From: Gammaproteobacteria bacterium
GTDB taxonomy: Bacteria; Pseudomonadota; Gammaproteobacteria; JAPPPA01
Reading direction: 5' to 3'
NCBI GenBank assembly: GCA_030425645.1
Contig: JAUHZK010000003.1
Span: 62,001-126,000 of the forward strand
Length of the DNA: 64,000 bases
This document shows, piece by piece, positions 1 through 11,095 of this stretch. A model generated the notes under the pieces. The model was given only the letters and a program-made list of their open reading frames with translations. It was not told where the DNA came from and did no database searches. Positions within the stretch are counted from its first letter, which is position 1; each line of letters begins with the position of its first letter. A program made the translations under genes and the position numbers.

Positions 1-103
1 AGTATTCCGAAACGTGGTCGCGCCACATTTTGGTCAGCGGGAAGCGGTCATCAATCCAGCCCAAGAAGCCAGTTGTGCCATGCGGGTTAGGTACGATAGC
101 CAT
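1..103 (-). CDS. petB: cytochrome b of the bc1 complex, N-terminal fragment
   Basis: Only the first 34 codons lie in the window; the rest runs off the left edge. The peptide begins MAIVPNPHGTTGFLGWIDDR and continues to about HVSEY, a typical start of the ubiquinol-cytochrome c reductase cytochrome b subunit, ahead of the first amphipathic helix. Its ATG overlaps the petA stop codon (TAATG), which implies translational coupling in a petA-petB operon. Cytochrome b carries the two b hemes and the quinol/quinone sites of complex III in the inner membrane; none of those residues is visible here. The assignment rests on the N-terminal match and the petA context. Confidence 0.85.
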   Translation of the reverse strand, partial: MAIVPNPHGTTGFLGWIDDRFPLTKMWRDHVSEY

Positions 104-684
104 TACGCGGCACCTCCGTCTAGACCAATAAGCAAGCGATTGTCCGCCACGAAGTGGTACGGAGGCACTTCCAAGTTAAGCGGCGCCGGTACGCTCTTAT
201 AAACACGGCCAGCTAAGTCGAAACGCGAACCATGGCATGGGCAGTAAAAACCACCATTCCAGTCTGCAGTCACTTCTGGCTGGTAAACAGGCACACAACC
301 TAGGTGAGTACACAGACCAACTAGCACCAAGAACTCAGGGTTAATTGAGCGGTGTTGGTTCTGAGCATACTCAGGCTGCATAGGCTCGGCTGACTCAGGG
401 TCCAACACTTTCGCGTCATCCTGATTCAGGGCGCTTAAGGTTTCCGGAGTACGGCGCAAAACCCATACCGGCTTACCACGCCATTCGATGGTGATACGCT
501 CACCTGGCTGCAGTTTAGAAAGATCTACTTCCACGGGTGCACCAGCCGCTTCTGCGCGGGCACTGGGTTTCCATGAGGCTAGAAAAGGCACTGCCGCGGC
601 TGCGGCCCCGATACCACCAATAACGGCGGTTGAGTTGGTTAGAAATCGACGCTTGTCGAGATCTACCGCACCGGTATCACTCAT
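103..684 (-). CDS. petA: Rieske iron-sulfur subunit of ubiquinol-cytochrome c reductase
   Basis: This is the 2Fe-2S subunit of respiratory complex III, passing electrons from quinol to cytochrome c1. The two cluster-binding boxes are present: CTHLGC (about residues 125-130) and CPCHGS (about 148-153). The N-terminus has a twin-arginine-like signal (DKRRFLTNS) followed by a hydrophobic helix, as expected of a Tat-inserted Rieske protein. I chose the ATG at 684 (MSDTGAV) because AGGAG lies just upstream; a longer frame to 747 would add residues with no family match. It gives 193 residues, normal for the family. The stop overlaps the petB start, and a good -10 box lies about 125 bases upstream. 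Confidence 0.95.
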   Translation of the reverse strand: MSDTGAVDLDKRRFLTNSTAVIGGIGAAAAAVPFLASWKPSARAEAAGAPVEVDLSKLQPGERITIEWRGKPVWVLRRTPETLSALNQDDAKVLDPESAEPMQPEYAQNQHRSINPEFLVLVGLCTHLGCVPVYQPEVTADWNGGFYCPCHGSRFDLAGRVYKSVPAPLNLEVPPYHFVADNRLLIGLDGGAA

Positions 685-809
685 TTTGGCTACTCCTGAA
701 GGGTCGAAACGTACGGCTATTAGGGCCAATCTAATAACCGAACCCACAGAACACGGCGCTCACACTCGCGAGACGACCGCGTGGCTCTGCATAATTTTTT
801 GTAGCGCGC

Positions 810-840
810 ATTATAGCCCGCAGCGTTTCCGTATTGCGAG
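810..840 (-). promoter_or_regulatory. candidate sigma-70 promoter of the petA operon
   Basis: Read on the minus strand there is a perfect TATAAT (810-815) preceded by GGGC. A -35 match about 17-18 bases upstream is only weak (TCGCAA). The predicted start near 803 would leave a leader of roughly 120 nt before the petA ATG. It sits in the 209-bp gap between the hisC end and petA, which is what separates the his genes from the respiratory operon. Confidence 0.4.
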
Positions 841-893
841 AGCCCCAGCAAGAAATTCGCTGAAGAAATTAGTCGCCGCTATCGCTAGCCGAC

Positions 894-2012
894 TTAAGAA
901 GACCTTAAGGCGACAGCCAAGGCCTCTAGAAAACGCTCATTTTCGGCCGCCGTGCCCACGGTGACCCGCAAACACTGCCGCAATTGCGGATGCGCACCAT
1001 GCAGCTTCTTAATCAACACACCCTGCTCCGCTAAGGACTGATGAACCAAAGCCGCATCAGCCGACTCAAGCCGGAATAGCAAGAAATTGGCTTCACTCGG
1101 CCAAACCGTTAGCGCATCGATAGCCGCCAAAGCCTCACTCAACGCAGAGCGCTGAGCCTTTAGCTCTTCCGCCTGCGCCGTCAATGGCTGCATATGCTGC
1201 AAAGCGAAACTGGCACTGTATTGCGTCAAGCTATTAATGTTGTAAGGCAGGCGAATTTTATTAATTTCATGCAGCCACTTTTTCTGCCCTGCCAACATGC
1301 CCAGCCGCAAACCCGCCAAGCCAACCTTAGACAAGGTACGCATCACCAATAATTGCGGATATTGCGCCAACCACGGCACGCGACTATCAGCAGCGAACGC
1401 CGTATATGCCTCATCAATCACAACCAAACCGGGCGCGGCCTCTACAACGGCCTGCAAATCCTCTTGACTCCACAGATTACCGGTGGGGTTATTGGGATAA
1501 GCCAGAAAAATTAAGGCCGGTTGATGCGTCTCGATCGCCGCCAACATCGCTGGCAAATCAAGCTCAAAGCCTTCAGCCAAGGGCACGCCAACATAATCTG
1601 CGTTGACGAACTTGGCGATCATGCCGTACATCACAAAGCCCGGCTCAGGCGCCAAGATGCAAGCTCGTGCACCGCTCTGCGGATGCTTGACCGCCATCGC
1701 TAGCAGCTGAATCAACTCATCGGAGCCATTGCCCAAAACAATGTCGAGATCATCCGCATTAGCTAATACCGGCAGGCCCATCCATTCTGCCAATGCCTGA
1801 CTCAACGCCGATGCAGCCGGGTCGGGATAGCGATTCAAAGCCTGCGTCTGCAAACCTTCCGCCCATAACTCGGCCAAATTACCGGGTAAAGCGGCGGGCC
1901 AAGCATAGGGGTTTTCCATCGCATCCAGCTTAATGGCATCACCCGGGTTGGGTACGTGATAAGCCGACAGCTCGCGCACTTCGTCGCGAATTAACTGAGA
2001 TACATCGGTCAC
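894..2012 (-). CDS. hisC: histidinol-phosphate aminotransferase
   Basis: A PLP-dependent fold-type I aminotransferase that converts imidazole-acetol phosphate and glutamate to histidinol phosphate in histidine biosynthesis. The protein has 372 residues. Visible landmarks are GNGSDELI (about 94-101), the AYPNNPTG box (about 171-178), VIDEAY (about 198-203) and MRTLSKVGLAG with the Schiff-base lysine at about 229. The start is a GTG at 2012 (GTG-ACC-GAT). It follows hisD by 30 bases on the same strand, so hisG-hisD-hisC form one transcription unit downstream of murA, the order known from Pseudomonas. Confidence 0.96.
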   Translation of the reverse strand: MTDVSQLIRDEVRELSAYHVPNPGDAIKLDAMENPYAWPAALPGNLAELWAEGLQTQALNRYPDPAASALSQALAEWMGLPVLANADDLDIVLGNGSDELIQLLAMAVKHPQSGARACILAPEPGFVMYGMIAKFVNADYVGVPLAEGFELDLPAMLAAIETHQPALIFLAYPNNPTGNLWSQEDLQAVVEAAPGLVVIDEAYTAFAADSRVPWLAQYPQLLVMRTLSKVGLAGLRLGMLAGQKKWLHEINKIRLPYNINSLTQYSASFALQHMQPLTAQAEELKAQRSALSEALAAIDALTVWPSEANFLLFRLESADAALVHQSLAEQGVLIKKLHGAHPQLRQCLRVTVGTAAENERFLEALAVALRSS

Positions 2013-2042
2013 TGCGAATTCCGTAGCTGGCTAGTTTTGGGG

Positions 2043-3353
2043 TTACTCAGCGTCACGCCGATATTCGGCAGAACGCGCATGCGCGGTTAGCTGCTCGCCA
2101 CGCGCCAAGATCGACGCACGTTTAGCTATTTCACGGGCGCCTTCTGGCTGACAGTGAATCAAGGTGCTACGTTTCTGAAAATCGTAAACACCTAACGGCG
2201 AAGAAAAACGTGCCGTGCGCATGGTCGGCAATACGTGATTTGGACCGGCGCAATAATCACCCAATACCTCAGCCGTATGGTGACCCATAAAAATAGCGCC
2301 GGCGTGTTTGATCTTAGCAACCAAAGCTTCCGGATCAGCCACCGCCAGCTCCAAGTGCTCGGGCGCAATATCGTTAGAAATCGCTGCCGCCTCGTCGAGG
2401 TCAGCCACTTGAATTAGAGCGCCGCGGTCTTTTAATGACACAGCAATAATGTCTTTGCGCTCCATGGTCGGTAACAGCTTGGCAATACTGGCTTCAACCG
2501 CGGCAATATAGTCCGCATCAGGGCACAGCAAAATCGACTGCGCCAATTCATCATGCTCAGCTTGGGCAAACAAATCCATCGCCGTCCAATCCGGGTCACC
2601 AGAACCGTCAGCAATCACCAACACCTCCGATGGGCCGGCAATCATATCGATACCCACAGTACCGAACACCAAACGCTTAGCCGTAGCTACCCAGATATTG
2701 CCCGGGCCGACAATCTTATCGACTGCAGGTACAGTTTCAGTTCCGTAGGCTAAGGCCGCCACCGCTTGGGCGCCGCCAACCAAAAACACCCGGCTAACAC
2801 CAGCAACCGCTGCCGCCGCTAGCAGAAGCTCATTGGCTTCACCGCCCGGCGCCGGCGACACCATAATAATTTCTTCTACGCCAGCCACATGTGCTGGAAT
2901 CGCATTCATTAGTACAGACGACGGATAAGCTGCCTTACCACCGGGCACGTAAATACCCACTCGATCTAGCGGCGTAACCTGCTGACCCAGCTGGTTACCA
3001 AATTGGTCTTGATAGTCCCAACCCTTAATCTTTTGATGCTGGGCATATTCGCGCAAACGTTCGGCGGCAAATTCTAAGGCCTCACGCTGCTCGGCTGGCA
3101 GCGCCGCTAACGCCTCTTGGCAACGTTCAGCAGGCACTTCAAGATCGCCTATTGCCTGCGCAGGAAAACGATCAAACTGCTGGGTGTAATTCAGCAGCGC
3201 CGCATCACCATCAGCACGAATAGCATCAATAATGCCCTGCACTTTCGGCAGCACTTCGGCAGCGCTTTCCGACTGCACTGAGCGCAGCACAGCCAACTGA
3301 TCGGCAAATGCCGCATCCGCTGTGTTTAAAACAGAGATCAACGAGTCAGACAT
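2043..3353 (-). CDS. hisD: histidinol dehydrogenase
   Basis: A zinc enzyme that oxidises L-histidinol to L-histidine in two NAD-dependent steps, the last reactions of the pathway. The 436-residue product has the family landmarks: [18 protein letters not shown] (NAD site region), [27 protein letters not shown], and the zinc/catalytic stretch [11 protein letters not shown] and APEHLEL. Length is normal. The ATG overlaps the hisG stop (TAATG at 3351-3355), so translation is likely coupled to hisG. Confidence 0.97.
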   Translation of the reverse strand: MSDSLISVLNTADAAFADQLAVLRSVQSESAAEVLPKVQGIIDAIRADGDAALLNYTQQFDRFPAQAIGDLEVPAERCQEALAALPAEQREALEFAAERLREYAQHQKIKGWDYQDQFGNQLGQQVTPLDRVGIYVPGGKAAYPSSVLMNAIPAHVAGVEEIIMVSPAPGGEANELLLAAAAVAGVSRVFLVGGAQAVAALAYGTETVPAVDKIVGPGNIWVATAKRLVFGTVGIDMIAGPSEVLVIADGSGDPDWTAMDLFAQAEHDELAQSILLCPDADYIAAVEASIAKLLPTMERKDIIAVSLKDRGALIQVADLDEAAAISNDIAPEHLELAVADPEALVAKIKHAGAIFMGHHTAEVLGDYCAGPNHVLPTMRTARFSSPLGVYDFQKRSTLIHCQPEGAREIAKRASILARGEQLTAHARSAEYRRDAE

Positions 3354-3991
3354 TAGGCGCGATTCGCTGCAACTGCCGCCGCCAGCTGGTCAACCAACTG
3401 GGTAATCGCCGCGTGCTTGGTTTTCATCGCCGCCTGGTTCACCACCAAGCGCGAACTAATATCCATCATATCTTCCAAGGGCTGTAGACCATTAGCACGT
3501 AAGGTATTGCCGGTGTCGACCAAATCAACAATCACATCCGACAGCCCTACTAGCGGCCCCAACTCCATGGCGCCGTAAAGCTTAATGATGTCTACCTGCT
3601 GACCTTTTTCAGCAAACCAACGACGGGCAATATTGACGTACTTAGTCGCCACCCGCGGGCGGCTTTTTTGCAAACACTCTGGCGAAGTACCCGCCACCGC
3701 CAAACGACATTTGGCAATTTCCAAATCCAATGGCTCGTAGAGATTAAAAGCACCATTCTCCACCAGCACATCTTTGCCAGACACACCCAAATCCGCCGCA
3801 CCTTGCTGTACATAAACCGGCACATCGGTGGCACGAATGACCAATAGGCGTACGCCCGGTTGGTTGGTTTCAAAAATCAATTTGCGGCTTTTGCTGATAT
3901 CTTCCAGCGGCTCAATACCCGCGGCAGCAAATAGCGGCAGCGTGTCTTTTAAAATGCGCCCTTTTGACAGCGCAATTGTTAGTTCGGTCAT
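3353..3991 (-). CDS. hisG: ATP phosphoribosyltransferase, short form
   Basis: First enzyme of histidine synthesis, joining ATP and PRPP. At 212 residues it is the short HisG form, which lacks the C-terminal regulatory domain and in known cases depends on the HisRS-like partner HisZ. The start [10 protein letters not shown], the stretch [13 protein letters not shown] and the PRPP loop region [15 protein letters not shown] are visible. No hisZ is present in this window, so it must lie elsewhere if the enzyme behaves like its relatives. It starts 16 bases after the murA stop. Confidence 0.95.
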   Translation of the reverse strand: MTELTIALSKGRILKDTLPLFAAAGIEPLEDISKSRKLIFETNQPGVRLLVIRATDVPVYVQQGAADLGVSGKDVLVENGAFNLYEPLDLEIAKCRLAVAGTSPECLQKSRPRVATKYVNIARRWFAEKGQQVDIIKLYGAMELGPLVGLSDVIVDLVDTGNTLRANGLQPLEDMMDISSRLVVNQAAMKTKHAAITQLVDQLAAAVAANRA

Positions 3992-4007
3992 CTTGCTTTC
4001 TAAATAA

Positions 4008-5485
<1,478 letters not shown>

Positions 5486-5526
5486 AGTTCTCTTGTTCTC
5501 AGCAGGCGGCCTTAACCGCATAAACG

Positions 5527-6324
5527 TTAACCGCGTAAACGCCAGCCTCGGTGCAACATCCACCAAGTCAGGCCAAATAAAAGGGCGACAAATAGCGCCG
5601 CGAACCCGGCACTGCGGGCAGGATCAAAATCCGAAACGCCAATCATGCCATAGCGGAAGCCATCAATCATGTATAACAAGGGGTTAAGGGCACTGATTGG
5701 CTGCCAAACTTCGGGCAAACTTTTGACCGACCAGAACACCCCCGACAAAAATGTCAGCGGCAGAATCACAAAGTTCTGAAAGGCTGACATATGGTCAAAT
5801 TTTTCAGCAATAACGGCCGCTATCAACCCAAGCAAACCGAGCGCTGCGCCAGTTAACAGCAGAAACACCAGCGCCCAAGCCGGGTTCAATAAATTCCAAT
5901 CCGTGAGCAAGGACGCCACTGCCCAAACCCCCAGCCCCACCAAAGCGCCACGCAATACCGACGCTGAGACAAAGGCCAACAAAATTTCAAACGCCGACAA
6001 CGGCGCAATCAACATAAAGGTAATGCTGCCGTTCATCTTTGCCTGCAACAGGCTCGATGAGCTATTAGCAAAGGCGTTCTGAATCACCGCCATCATGATC
6101 AAGCCGGGCACCAGAAATTCGGCGTAGCTGAAATCCACCGCTGGCGAATAGCGCCCTTCCAGCACCTGTACAAACACCAACAAATACAACAGCGTGGTCA
6201 CCATCGGCGTAACGACAGTTTGCGTGGCGACACGCATAAAACGGCGTACTTCTTTATTAAGTAGCACCCAAAAGCCGCCGCTATTAAAGCGCATGGTGGT
6301 CACTGTCTTATTCATTACCACCAC
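5527..6324 (-). CDS. ABC-2 type transporter permease, YadH-like
   Basis: An integral membrane permease of about 265 residues with six predicted hydrophobic segments, beginning near VVTPMVTTLLYLLVFV and ending near FAALFVALLFGLTWWML. The motif region LNPLLYMIDGFRYGMIG is typical of ABC-2 permeases of the YadH/NodJ/DrrB kind. It overlaps the 3' end of the ATPase gene by 17 bases, so the two are translationally coupled and form one exporter. The start is uncertain: ATGs at 6324, 6315 and 6294 are all possible. The substrate cannot be read from the sequence. Confidence 0.88.
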   Translation of the reverse strand: MVVMNKTVTTMRFNSGGFWVLLNKEVRRFMRVATQTVVTPMVTTLLYLLVFVQVLEGRYSPAVDFSYAEFLVPGLIMMAVIQNAFANSSSSLLQAKMNGSITFMLIAPLSAFEILLAFVSASVLRGALVGLGVWAVASLLTDWNLLNPAWALVFLLLTGAALGLLGLIAAVIAEKFDHMSAFQNFVILPLTFLSGVFWSVKSLPEVWQPISALNPLLYMIDGFRYGMIGVSDFDPARSAGFAALFVALLFGLTWWMLHRGWRLRG

Positions 6325-7231
6325 CTACCAACTGCAGAAATACATCTTCTAAATTTGGCTCTCGGGTACGAATATCCAACAGCTGCGCACCGCTATTACG
6401 TAGCTGCTCTAGCAAATCAGCCACGCTATCGTGCTCTTTATGCAGGCGCCAGCGATACCAGCCATCAGATAAAGCGACCGTGTCGCTGTGCAAGCTAGCG
6501 GATAGCTCTGCTGGCACAGCTCCCAACTGTACTTCTATCTCTCGCCACGGATGACTGGCCAACAAATCTTCTGTGCTCTGCAGCGTTTGCAACTGCCCCT
6601 TATCAAGTATCGCCACCCGGTCACAAAGACTTTCTGCTTCTTCCAAATAATGTGTGGTTAAGACGATGGTATGGCCGTCGGCATGAAGACGCTTAGCAAA
6701 GCGCCATAACAACTGCCGCAGCTCTACATCAACACCGGCAGTGGGCTCATCCAATACCACCACTGGCGGCTTATGCATTAAGGCTTGCGCAATCAGCACG
6801 CGACGCTTCATGCCACCCGAGAGTCCGCGCATCCGCGTATCGGCCTTGTCGCTTAACCCTAGTTCTTCCAGCACCTCATCTTGCCAAGGTCGGCTAGCTT
6901 TGAGGCCAAAGTAACCCGCCTGCAAGGCCAGCACTTCGCGCACGGTAAAAAAGGGATCAAATACCAGCTCTTGCGGCACTACTCCGAGCGCGCGTCGCGC
7001 TTGTCGCCAATCCTGTTGCACGTCATGGCCACAAACTTTTGCCCGACCTGAGGTTGGCTTTACCAAACCCGCCAAGGAATTGATCAAGGTCGACTTGCCT
7101 GCGCCATTCGGGCCTAGCAAGGCAAAAAACTCGCCCTGCTCAACGCTAAAGCTAACACCATCAAGGGCCTTTAAGCCCGAGGCGTAAACTTTTTCTAAGG
7201 CATTAATTTCTAATGCAGGCGTTGCCGACAT
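6308..7231 (-). CDS. ABC transporter ATP-binding protein, YadG-like
   Basis: Nucleotide-binding subunit of an ABC-2 exporter, 307 residues. Walker A GPNGAGKST is at about 40-48, the signature is LSGGMKRRVL, Walker B is VVVLDEPTAGVD and the H-loop is LTTHYLEEAE. The C-terminal third (residues about 215-307) is the extra domain seen in CcmA/YadG-type subunits. It pairs with the overlapping permease downstream. In Pseudomonas and E. coli the region beside ibaG/murA holds the mla lipid transport genes; here this exporter occupies the space and no mla gene is visible. Confidence 0.92.
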   Translation of the reverse strand: MSATPALEINALEKVYASGLKALDGVSFSVEQGEFFALLGPNGAGKSTLINSLAGLVKPTSGRAKVCGHDVQQDWRQARRALGVVPQELVFDPFFTVREVLALQAGYFGLKASRPWQDEVLEELGLSDKADTRMRGLSGGMKRRVLIAQALMHKPPVVVLDEPTAGVDVELRQLLWRFAKRLHADGHTIVLTTHYLEEAESLCDRVAILDKGQLQTLQSTEDLLASHPWREIEVQLGAVPAELSASLHSDTVALSDGWYRWRLHKEHDSVADLLEQLRNSGAQLLDIRTREPNLEDVFLQLVGGGNE

Positions 7232-7393
7232 GCGAGTTACTCACGGATTTGAAGCGATAAACAAGACAATTATGCCGCAATGCAGCATTTAACGCCGCCA
7301 AAGCCGACAATTCTGAGATAAATGGCAACTAAATTAACGCCCTAGCGAATTAAAAACGCTGCTCCAAGCAACACAACCGGCTAACATACGCGC

Positions 7394-8368
7394 ATGGAAT
7401 CACTCGCAATTAATATCGTCGCCATAATCGGCGGCATCATTCTTTTAGTATGGGGCGCAGACCGCTTCGTTAACGGTGCCGCTAGCATTGCTCAACTGCT
7501 AAACGTACCCACCCTACTAATCGGCCTCACCATCGTCGCTTTAGGAACTTCGGCACCAGAAATCTTGGTCTCTGCTGTGGCCGCAGTACAGGGTAACGGC
7601 GGCCTCGCTGTTGGCAACGCGCTCGGATCTAACATCACCAATATCGGCTTAGTCCTCGGCATCAGCGCCATCGCCGCGCCCATCGTGGTTAAGTCCAGCC
7701 TGCTGCGTAAAGAATTACCGCTACTGATTGTCGTATCACTTGGCGCGAGTTGGTTATTGCTGAATGGCGAATTAAGCCAGCTAGAAGGCTGGATTCTAAT
7801 TGCTGGACTATCGCTGCTACTGACGTGGCTAGGCTGGGCCGCCAAGCAAGGTGACGCCGACCAACTCGCCATCGATACCGACGACATCGAAACTCTGCCA
7901 CGCAATCAGGCCATTTTTCAATTTGTAGTTGGCTTAGCGACACTGCTGATCGGCTCCCGCGCGTTAGTCTGGGGCGCAGTCAATACCGCCAGCAGCTTTG
8001 GCGTTAGCGACACCGTTATCGGCCTTACCATCGTTGCCTTCGGCACTAGCTTGCCGGAGCTGGCAGCGTCCATGAGCAGTGCTCTAAAAGGCGAGCACGA
8101 TATTGCAATTGGCAATATCGTCGGCTCTAACCTCTTCAATTTACTGGCCGTTTTAGGCGTTGCCGGCGTAATCCAGCCAACCGAAATCGTTAACAGCGTG
8201 ATCACTACCGACATCCCGTTAATGCTAGGCCTAACTGCGGCGCTGGTATTAATGAGCCTCAGTTGGAGCAAAGAACGCCCCGGCCGCATTAACCGTTTTG
8301 AAGCCAGCCTATTGCTTGCAAGCTGGCTAGGCTGGCAAGCTTGGACTTGGATGAGCGCAACGGCCTAG
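7394..8368 (+). CDS. yrbG: calcium/sodium antiporter, CaCA family
   Basis: An inner-membrane cation exchanger of 324 residues. Two inverted alpha-repeat motifs mark the family: VALGTSAPEILVSA with GNALGSNITNIGLVLG in the first half, and VAFGTSLPELAASM with GNIVGSNLFNLLAVLG in the second. About ten hydrophobic segments are visible. It begins the plus-strand block that continues into kdsD, the same neighbourhood as E. coli yrbG-kdsD-kdsC-lptC-lptA-lptB. It is divergent from the ABC ATPase gene with a 162-bp gap. Confidence 0.92.
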   Translation: MESLAINIVAIIGGIILLVWGADRFVNGAASIAQLLNVPTLLIGLTIVALGTSAPEILVSAVAAVQGNGGLAVGNALGSNITNIGLVLGISAIAAPIVVKSSLLRKELPLLIVVSLGASWLLLNGELSQLEGWILIAGLSLLLTWLGWAAKQGDADQLAIDTDDIETLPRNQAIFQFVVGLATLLIGSRALVWGAVNTASSFGVSDTVIGLTIVAFGTSLPELAASMSSALKGEHDIAIGNIVGSNLFNLLAVLGVAGVIQPTEIVNSVITTDIPLMLGLTAALVLMSLSWSKERPGRINRFEASLLLASWLGWQAWTWMSATA

Positions 8369-8413
8369 AGCCGTATTGCGTTAGTCCAAAAGACAATCCC
8401 CTTAGGAGCGCTC

Positions 8414-9379
8414 GTGGCAGAAAATTTTATCCAGCTAGGCAAGGCCGTTTTAGAAACTGAAAGCCAAGCCATTCAAGATGCCATTGCGCGCTTAGATGAA
8501 CGATTTAGCCGCGCCTGTGAAATCATCCTGCAGTGCCAAGGCCGCGTAGTGGTGGTCGGCATGGGCAAGTCCGGTCATGTTGGTAGCAAAATTGCGGCCA
8601 CGTTGGCCAGCACCGGCACACCCGCGTTTTTTGTGCACCCAGCCGAAGCTCAGCACGGCGATATGGGCATGATTACCCCGCAGGATGTCGTCATCACTCT
8701 CTCGAACTCGGGCGAAACAGACGAAGTCACCACGCTGCTGCCATTAATCAAGCGCATGGGCGCACCACTCATTGCCATGACCGGTCGCCCAGAGTCGACC
8801 ATGGGCTCGGCCGCCGATGTAGTTTTAGATACCAGCGTCGAAAAAGAAGCCTGCCCACTGAATTTAGCCCCCACCGCTAGCACTACCGTGACCCTAGCGA
8901 TGGGCGACGCCTTAGCGGTCGCCTTACTCGAAACGCGCGGTTTTACCGCCGAAGACTTTGCGCTCTCGCATCCTGCCGGCGCACTTGGTCGACGACTGCT
9001 ATTGCACGTCAGTGACATCATGCACAGCGGTGACGCACTACCTAAAGTCGGCGCCGATGCCAGCTTGGCCGACGCCTTGGTTGAAATGACGCGCAGCGGG
9101 CTTGGCATGACCACCGTGGTCGACAACGATCAACTCGTTGGCGTTTTTACCGACGGTGACTTGCGCCGGGCTTTTGAACGTAACGCTCACCCCAGCAGCA
9201 CCGGTATTAGTGACGTAATGACTGCCGGCGGGCTAACGATTAACGCCGGGCAACTGGCCGCAGAAGCCCTACAGCTGATGGAAAAACACGCTATTAACGC
9301 CCTGCCTGTGCTGGACGATTCAGCGACACTGGTTGGTGCCATCAATATGCACGACCTACTACGCGCAGGAGTGGTGTAA
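8414..9379 (+). CDS. kdsD: arabinose-5-phosphate isomerase
   Basis: Converts D-ribulose 5-phosphate to D-arabinose 5-phosphate, the precursor of Kdo in lipopolysaccharide. The 321-residue protein has an N-terminal SIS sugar isomerase domain (GRVVVVGMGKSGHVGSKIAA, HPAEAQHGDMGM, LSNSGETDEV) and two CBS domains (roughly 205-260 and 270-321). Translation starts at a GTG (8414) with TTAGGAG upstream. The stop TAA overlaps the kdsC ATG. Confidence 0.95.
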   Translation: MAENFIQLGKAVLETESQAIQDAIARLDERFSRACEIILQCQGRVVVVGMGKSGHVGSKIAATLASTGTPAFFVHPAEAQHGDMGMITPQDVVITLSNSGETDEVTTLLPLIKRMGAPLIAMTGRPESTMGSAADVVLDTSVEKEACPLNLAPTASTTVTLAMGDALAVALLETRGFTAEDFALSHPAGALGRRLLLHVSDIMHSGDALPKVGADASLADALVEMTRSGLGMTTVVDNDQLVGVFTDGDLRRAFERNAHPSSTGISDVMTAGGLTINAGQLAAEALQLMEKHAINALPVLDDSATLVGAINMHDLLRAGVV

Positions 9380-9900
9380 TGACAGGACAGACCCTTGCCC
9401 AACTAGCCAGCGGCATTAAATTACTGATCTGCGATGTCGACGGTGTTTTAACTGACGGCCGCATTTACTTTATGCCCGACCCACAAGACCCAACGCAGCC
9501 CATCGAGATTAAGGTCTTCCATGCTCGCGACGGTCATGGCTTAAAGCTGTTACAACAAGCTGGCATTCAAGTAGCGGTTATTTCTGGCCGCAAAGCGCCA
9601 ATGGTAGAAGCACGCTTAAAAGGCCTTGGCATTACCAATATTGTGCAAGGCTGCGAAGACAAACTAGCCGCTTTAAAAGAATTGCTACCGACATTGGGCC
9701 TTGAGCCTAATGACGTTGCCTATATCGGTGACGACACCATCGACATTGAAATCATGCAGGCCATTCGCTTCCCCGTCGCGGTTAAAGATGCCCACCCCGC
9801 TGTGATCCGTAGTGCCCTCTGGACTACCCACCACAATGGTGGCCAAGGCGCTGTGCGCGAACTCTGCGACCTACTCATCAAACACAACACAGACAGCTAA
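9379..9900 (+). CDS. kdsC: 3-deoxy-D-manno-octulosonate-8-phosphate phosphatase
   Basis: HAD-superfamily phosphatase that releases phosphate from Kdo-8-phosphate. The 173-residue product has the HAD motif I CDVDGVLTDG, motif II VISGRKA, and motif III/IV YIGDDTIDIEIM, with the small-cap size normal for KdsC tetramers. It overlaps kdsD by one base, so the two Kdo steps are translationally coupled, and is followed 12 bases later by lptC. Confidence 0.95.
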   Translation: MTGQTLAQLASGIKLLICDVDGVLTDGRIYFMPDPQDPTQPIEIKVFHARDGHGLKLLQQAGIQVAVISGRKAPMVEARLKGLGITNIVQGCEDKLAALKELLPTLGLEPNDVAYIGDDTIDIEIMQAIRFPVAVKDAHPAVIRSALWTTHHNGGQGAVRELCDLLIKHNTDS

Positions 9901-9912
9901 ACTAAAAGCCGC

Positions 9913-10551
9913 ATGAGTTATAGCGCGCCTCCCGTTGATCTTCGCAAACTACTGCCACTTGCCTTGTTGGCTGTCGCCAGCCTGTGGTTTGCCAGCAAAG
10001 AAAGCAACGATGACAGCCCGCAACCCGGCGCTGGTTTTACCAAAGACGTCGATTACTACTTAAAAGGGGTTACCACCGAGAGCTTTGACGCTGACGGCAA
10101 CCTGCGCTACAAACTCGACGCCGAACTCGCCCAACACTACCGCAGCAATGACAGCGTTGAACTCAGCCAGCCGATCATGCAATACCGCATTAATCAACGA
10201 GCAGCCAGTAGCGATCCCGAATCAGCCGACTTTTGGCATATTGCTGCAGAACGAGGTTGGTTCTATGAAGAACAACCACCGCGACTGGCACGCCTAGAGC
10301 TGAAAGACCAAGTCGTTATTAAGCGGCGTGACAAAAGCGGTGCCGAGATCACCACCATTACCGACGAAATGTGGTTTCTGCCGGGCAGCGGCGAACTCCA
10401 CAGCCAAAGTCCCGTCTTAATCCAACAAGGCACGCATCGCATTCGAGCGGCGCGCCTCAGTATTAACACCAAACAAGACCGCATTCGTCTGCATGGTGGA
10501 GTCAAAGGCGCGTATTATCCAGCGCCGGTAAATAACACAACCGCATTGTGA
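9913..10551 (+). CDS. lptC: LPS export membrane protein LptC
   Basis: Bitopic inner-membrane component of the Lpt machine that accepts LPS from LptB2FG and passes it to LptA. The 212-residue protein has an N-terminal membrane helix (LLPLALLAVASLWFAS) followed by a periplasmic beta-jellyroll region (GVTTESFDADGNLRYKLDAE, ITDEMWFLPGSGELHSQSPV). Sequence conservation in the family is low; identification rests on these features plus the fixed order kdsC-lptC-lptA-lptB. Confidence 0.92.
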   Translation: MSYSAPPVDLRKLLPLALLAVASLWFASKESNDDSPQPGAGFTKDVDYYLKGVTTESFDADGNLRYKLDAELAQHYRSNDSVELSQPIMQYRINQRAASSDPESADFWHIAAERGWFYEEQPPRLARLELKDQVVIKRRDKSGAEITTITDEMWFLPGSGELHSQSPVLIQQGTHRIRAARLSINTKQDRIRLHGGVKGAYYPAPVNNTTAL

Positions 10552-10568
10552 TTAGAGGGGTCAACATC

Positions 10569-11087
10569 ATGAAGCGTTTCTTCCAATTCGCCATCTATAT
10601 GGCAGCCGGCATCTGCACCGCCGCGTTTGCCGCGCCAGATGACTTCACAGCACCGATTGAGATAGAAGCCCAACGCGTTGAGGTCAACGCCCAAGATGGC
10701 AGCAGCATCTATCAAGGCGACGTTCGCCTAACCCGCGGCAGCATGCTGATCTTGGCCGACAAAATGGTACTTAAGCAGATCGACAACCAGGTGTCAGCCG
10801 ATATTCATGGCCCTAAAGATGGCCTCGCGCACTTTTCGCAAACCACCGAAACCGGCGAGCGCATGGAAGCTCAAGCCCAGCGCATTCGTTATTTTAGCGA
10901 CCAAGACGCGATTGAATTTGACGGCAATGCCCAAGTTAAACGTGCCGCCGACACCGTCAGCAGCGATCATATTCGCTATGATTTGCGCGCCGAACAAATT
11001 CTTGCTGGCGGCGACGACAAAGCCAACGGCGACAACAACCGCGTCAAAATTGTGATACAACCTGCCAATAACCAGCCTAAGGAATAA
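10569..11087 (+). CDS. lptA: periplasmic LPS transport bridge protein LptA
   Basis: Periplasmic protein of about 172 residues that forms the bridge carrying LPS to the outer membrane. A signal peptide is clear ([21 protein letters not shown], cleavage before APDD). The OstA/LptA fold follows: [20 protein letters not shown] and [13 protein letters not shown] chose the ATG at 10569 because AGAGGGG sits 10-17 bases upstream and the signal peptide starts there; the frame itself opens at 10548. Confidence 0.92.
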   Translation: MKRFFQFAIYMAAGICTAAFAAPDDFTAPIEIEAQRVEVNAQDGSSIYQGDVRLTRGSMLILADKMVLKQIDNQVSADIHGPKDGLAHFSQTTETGERMEAQAQRIRYFSDQDAIEFDGNAQVKRAADTVSSDHIRYDLRAEQILAGGDDKANGDNNRVKIVIQPANNQPKE

Positions 11088-11095
11088 GCCTGCGC

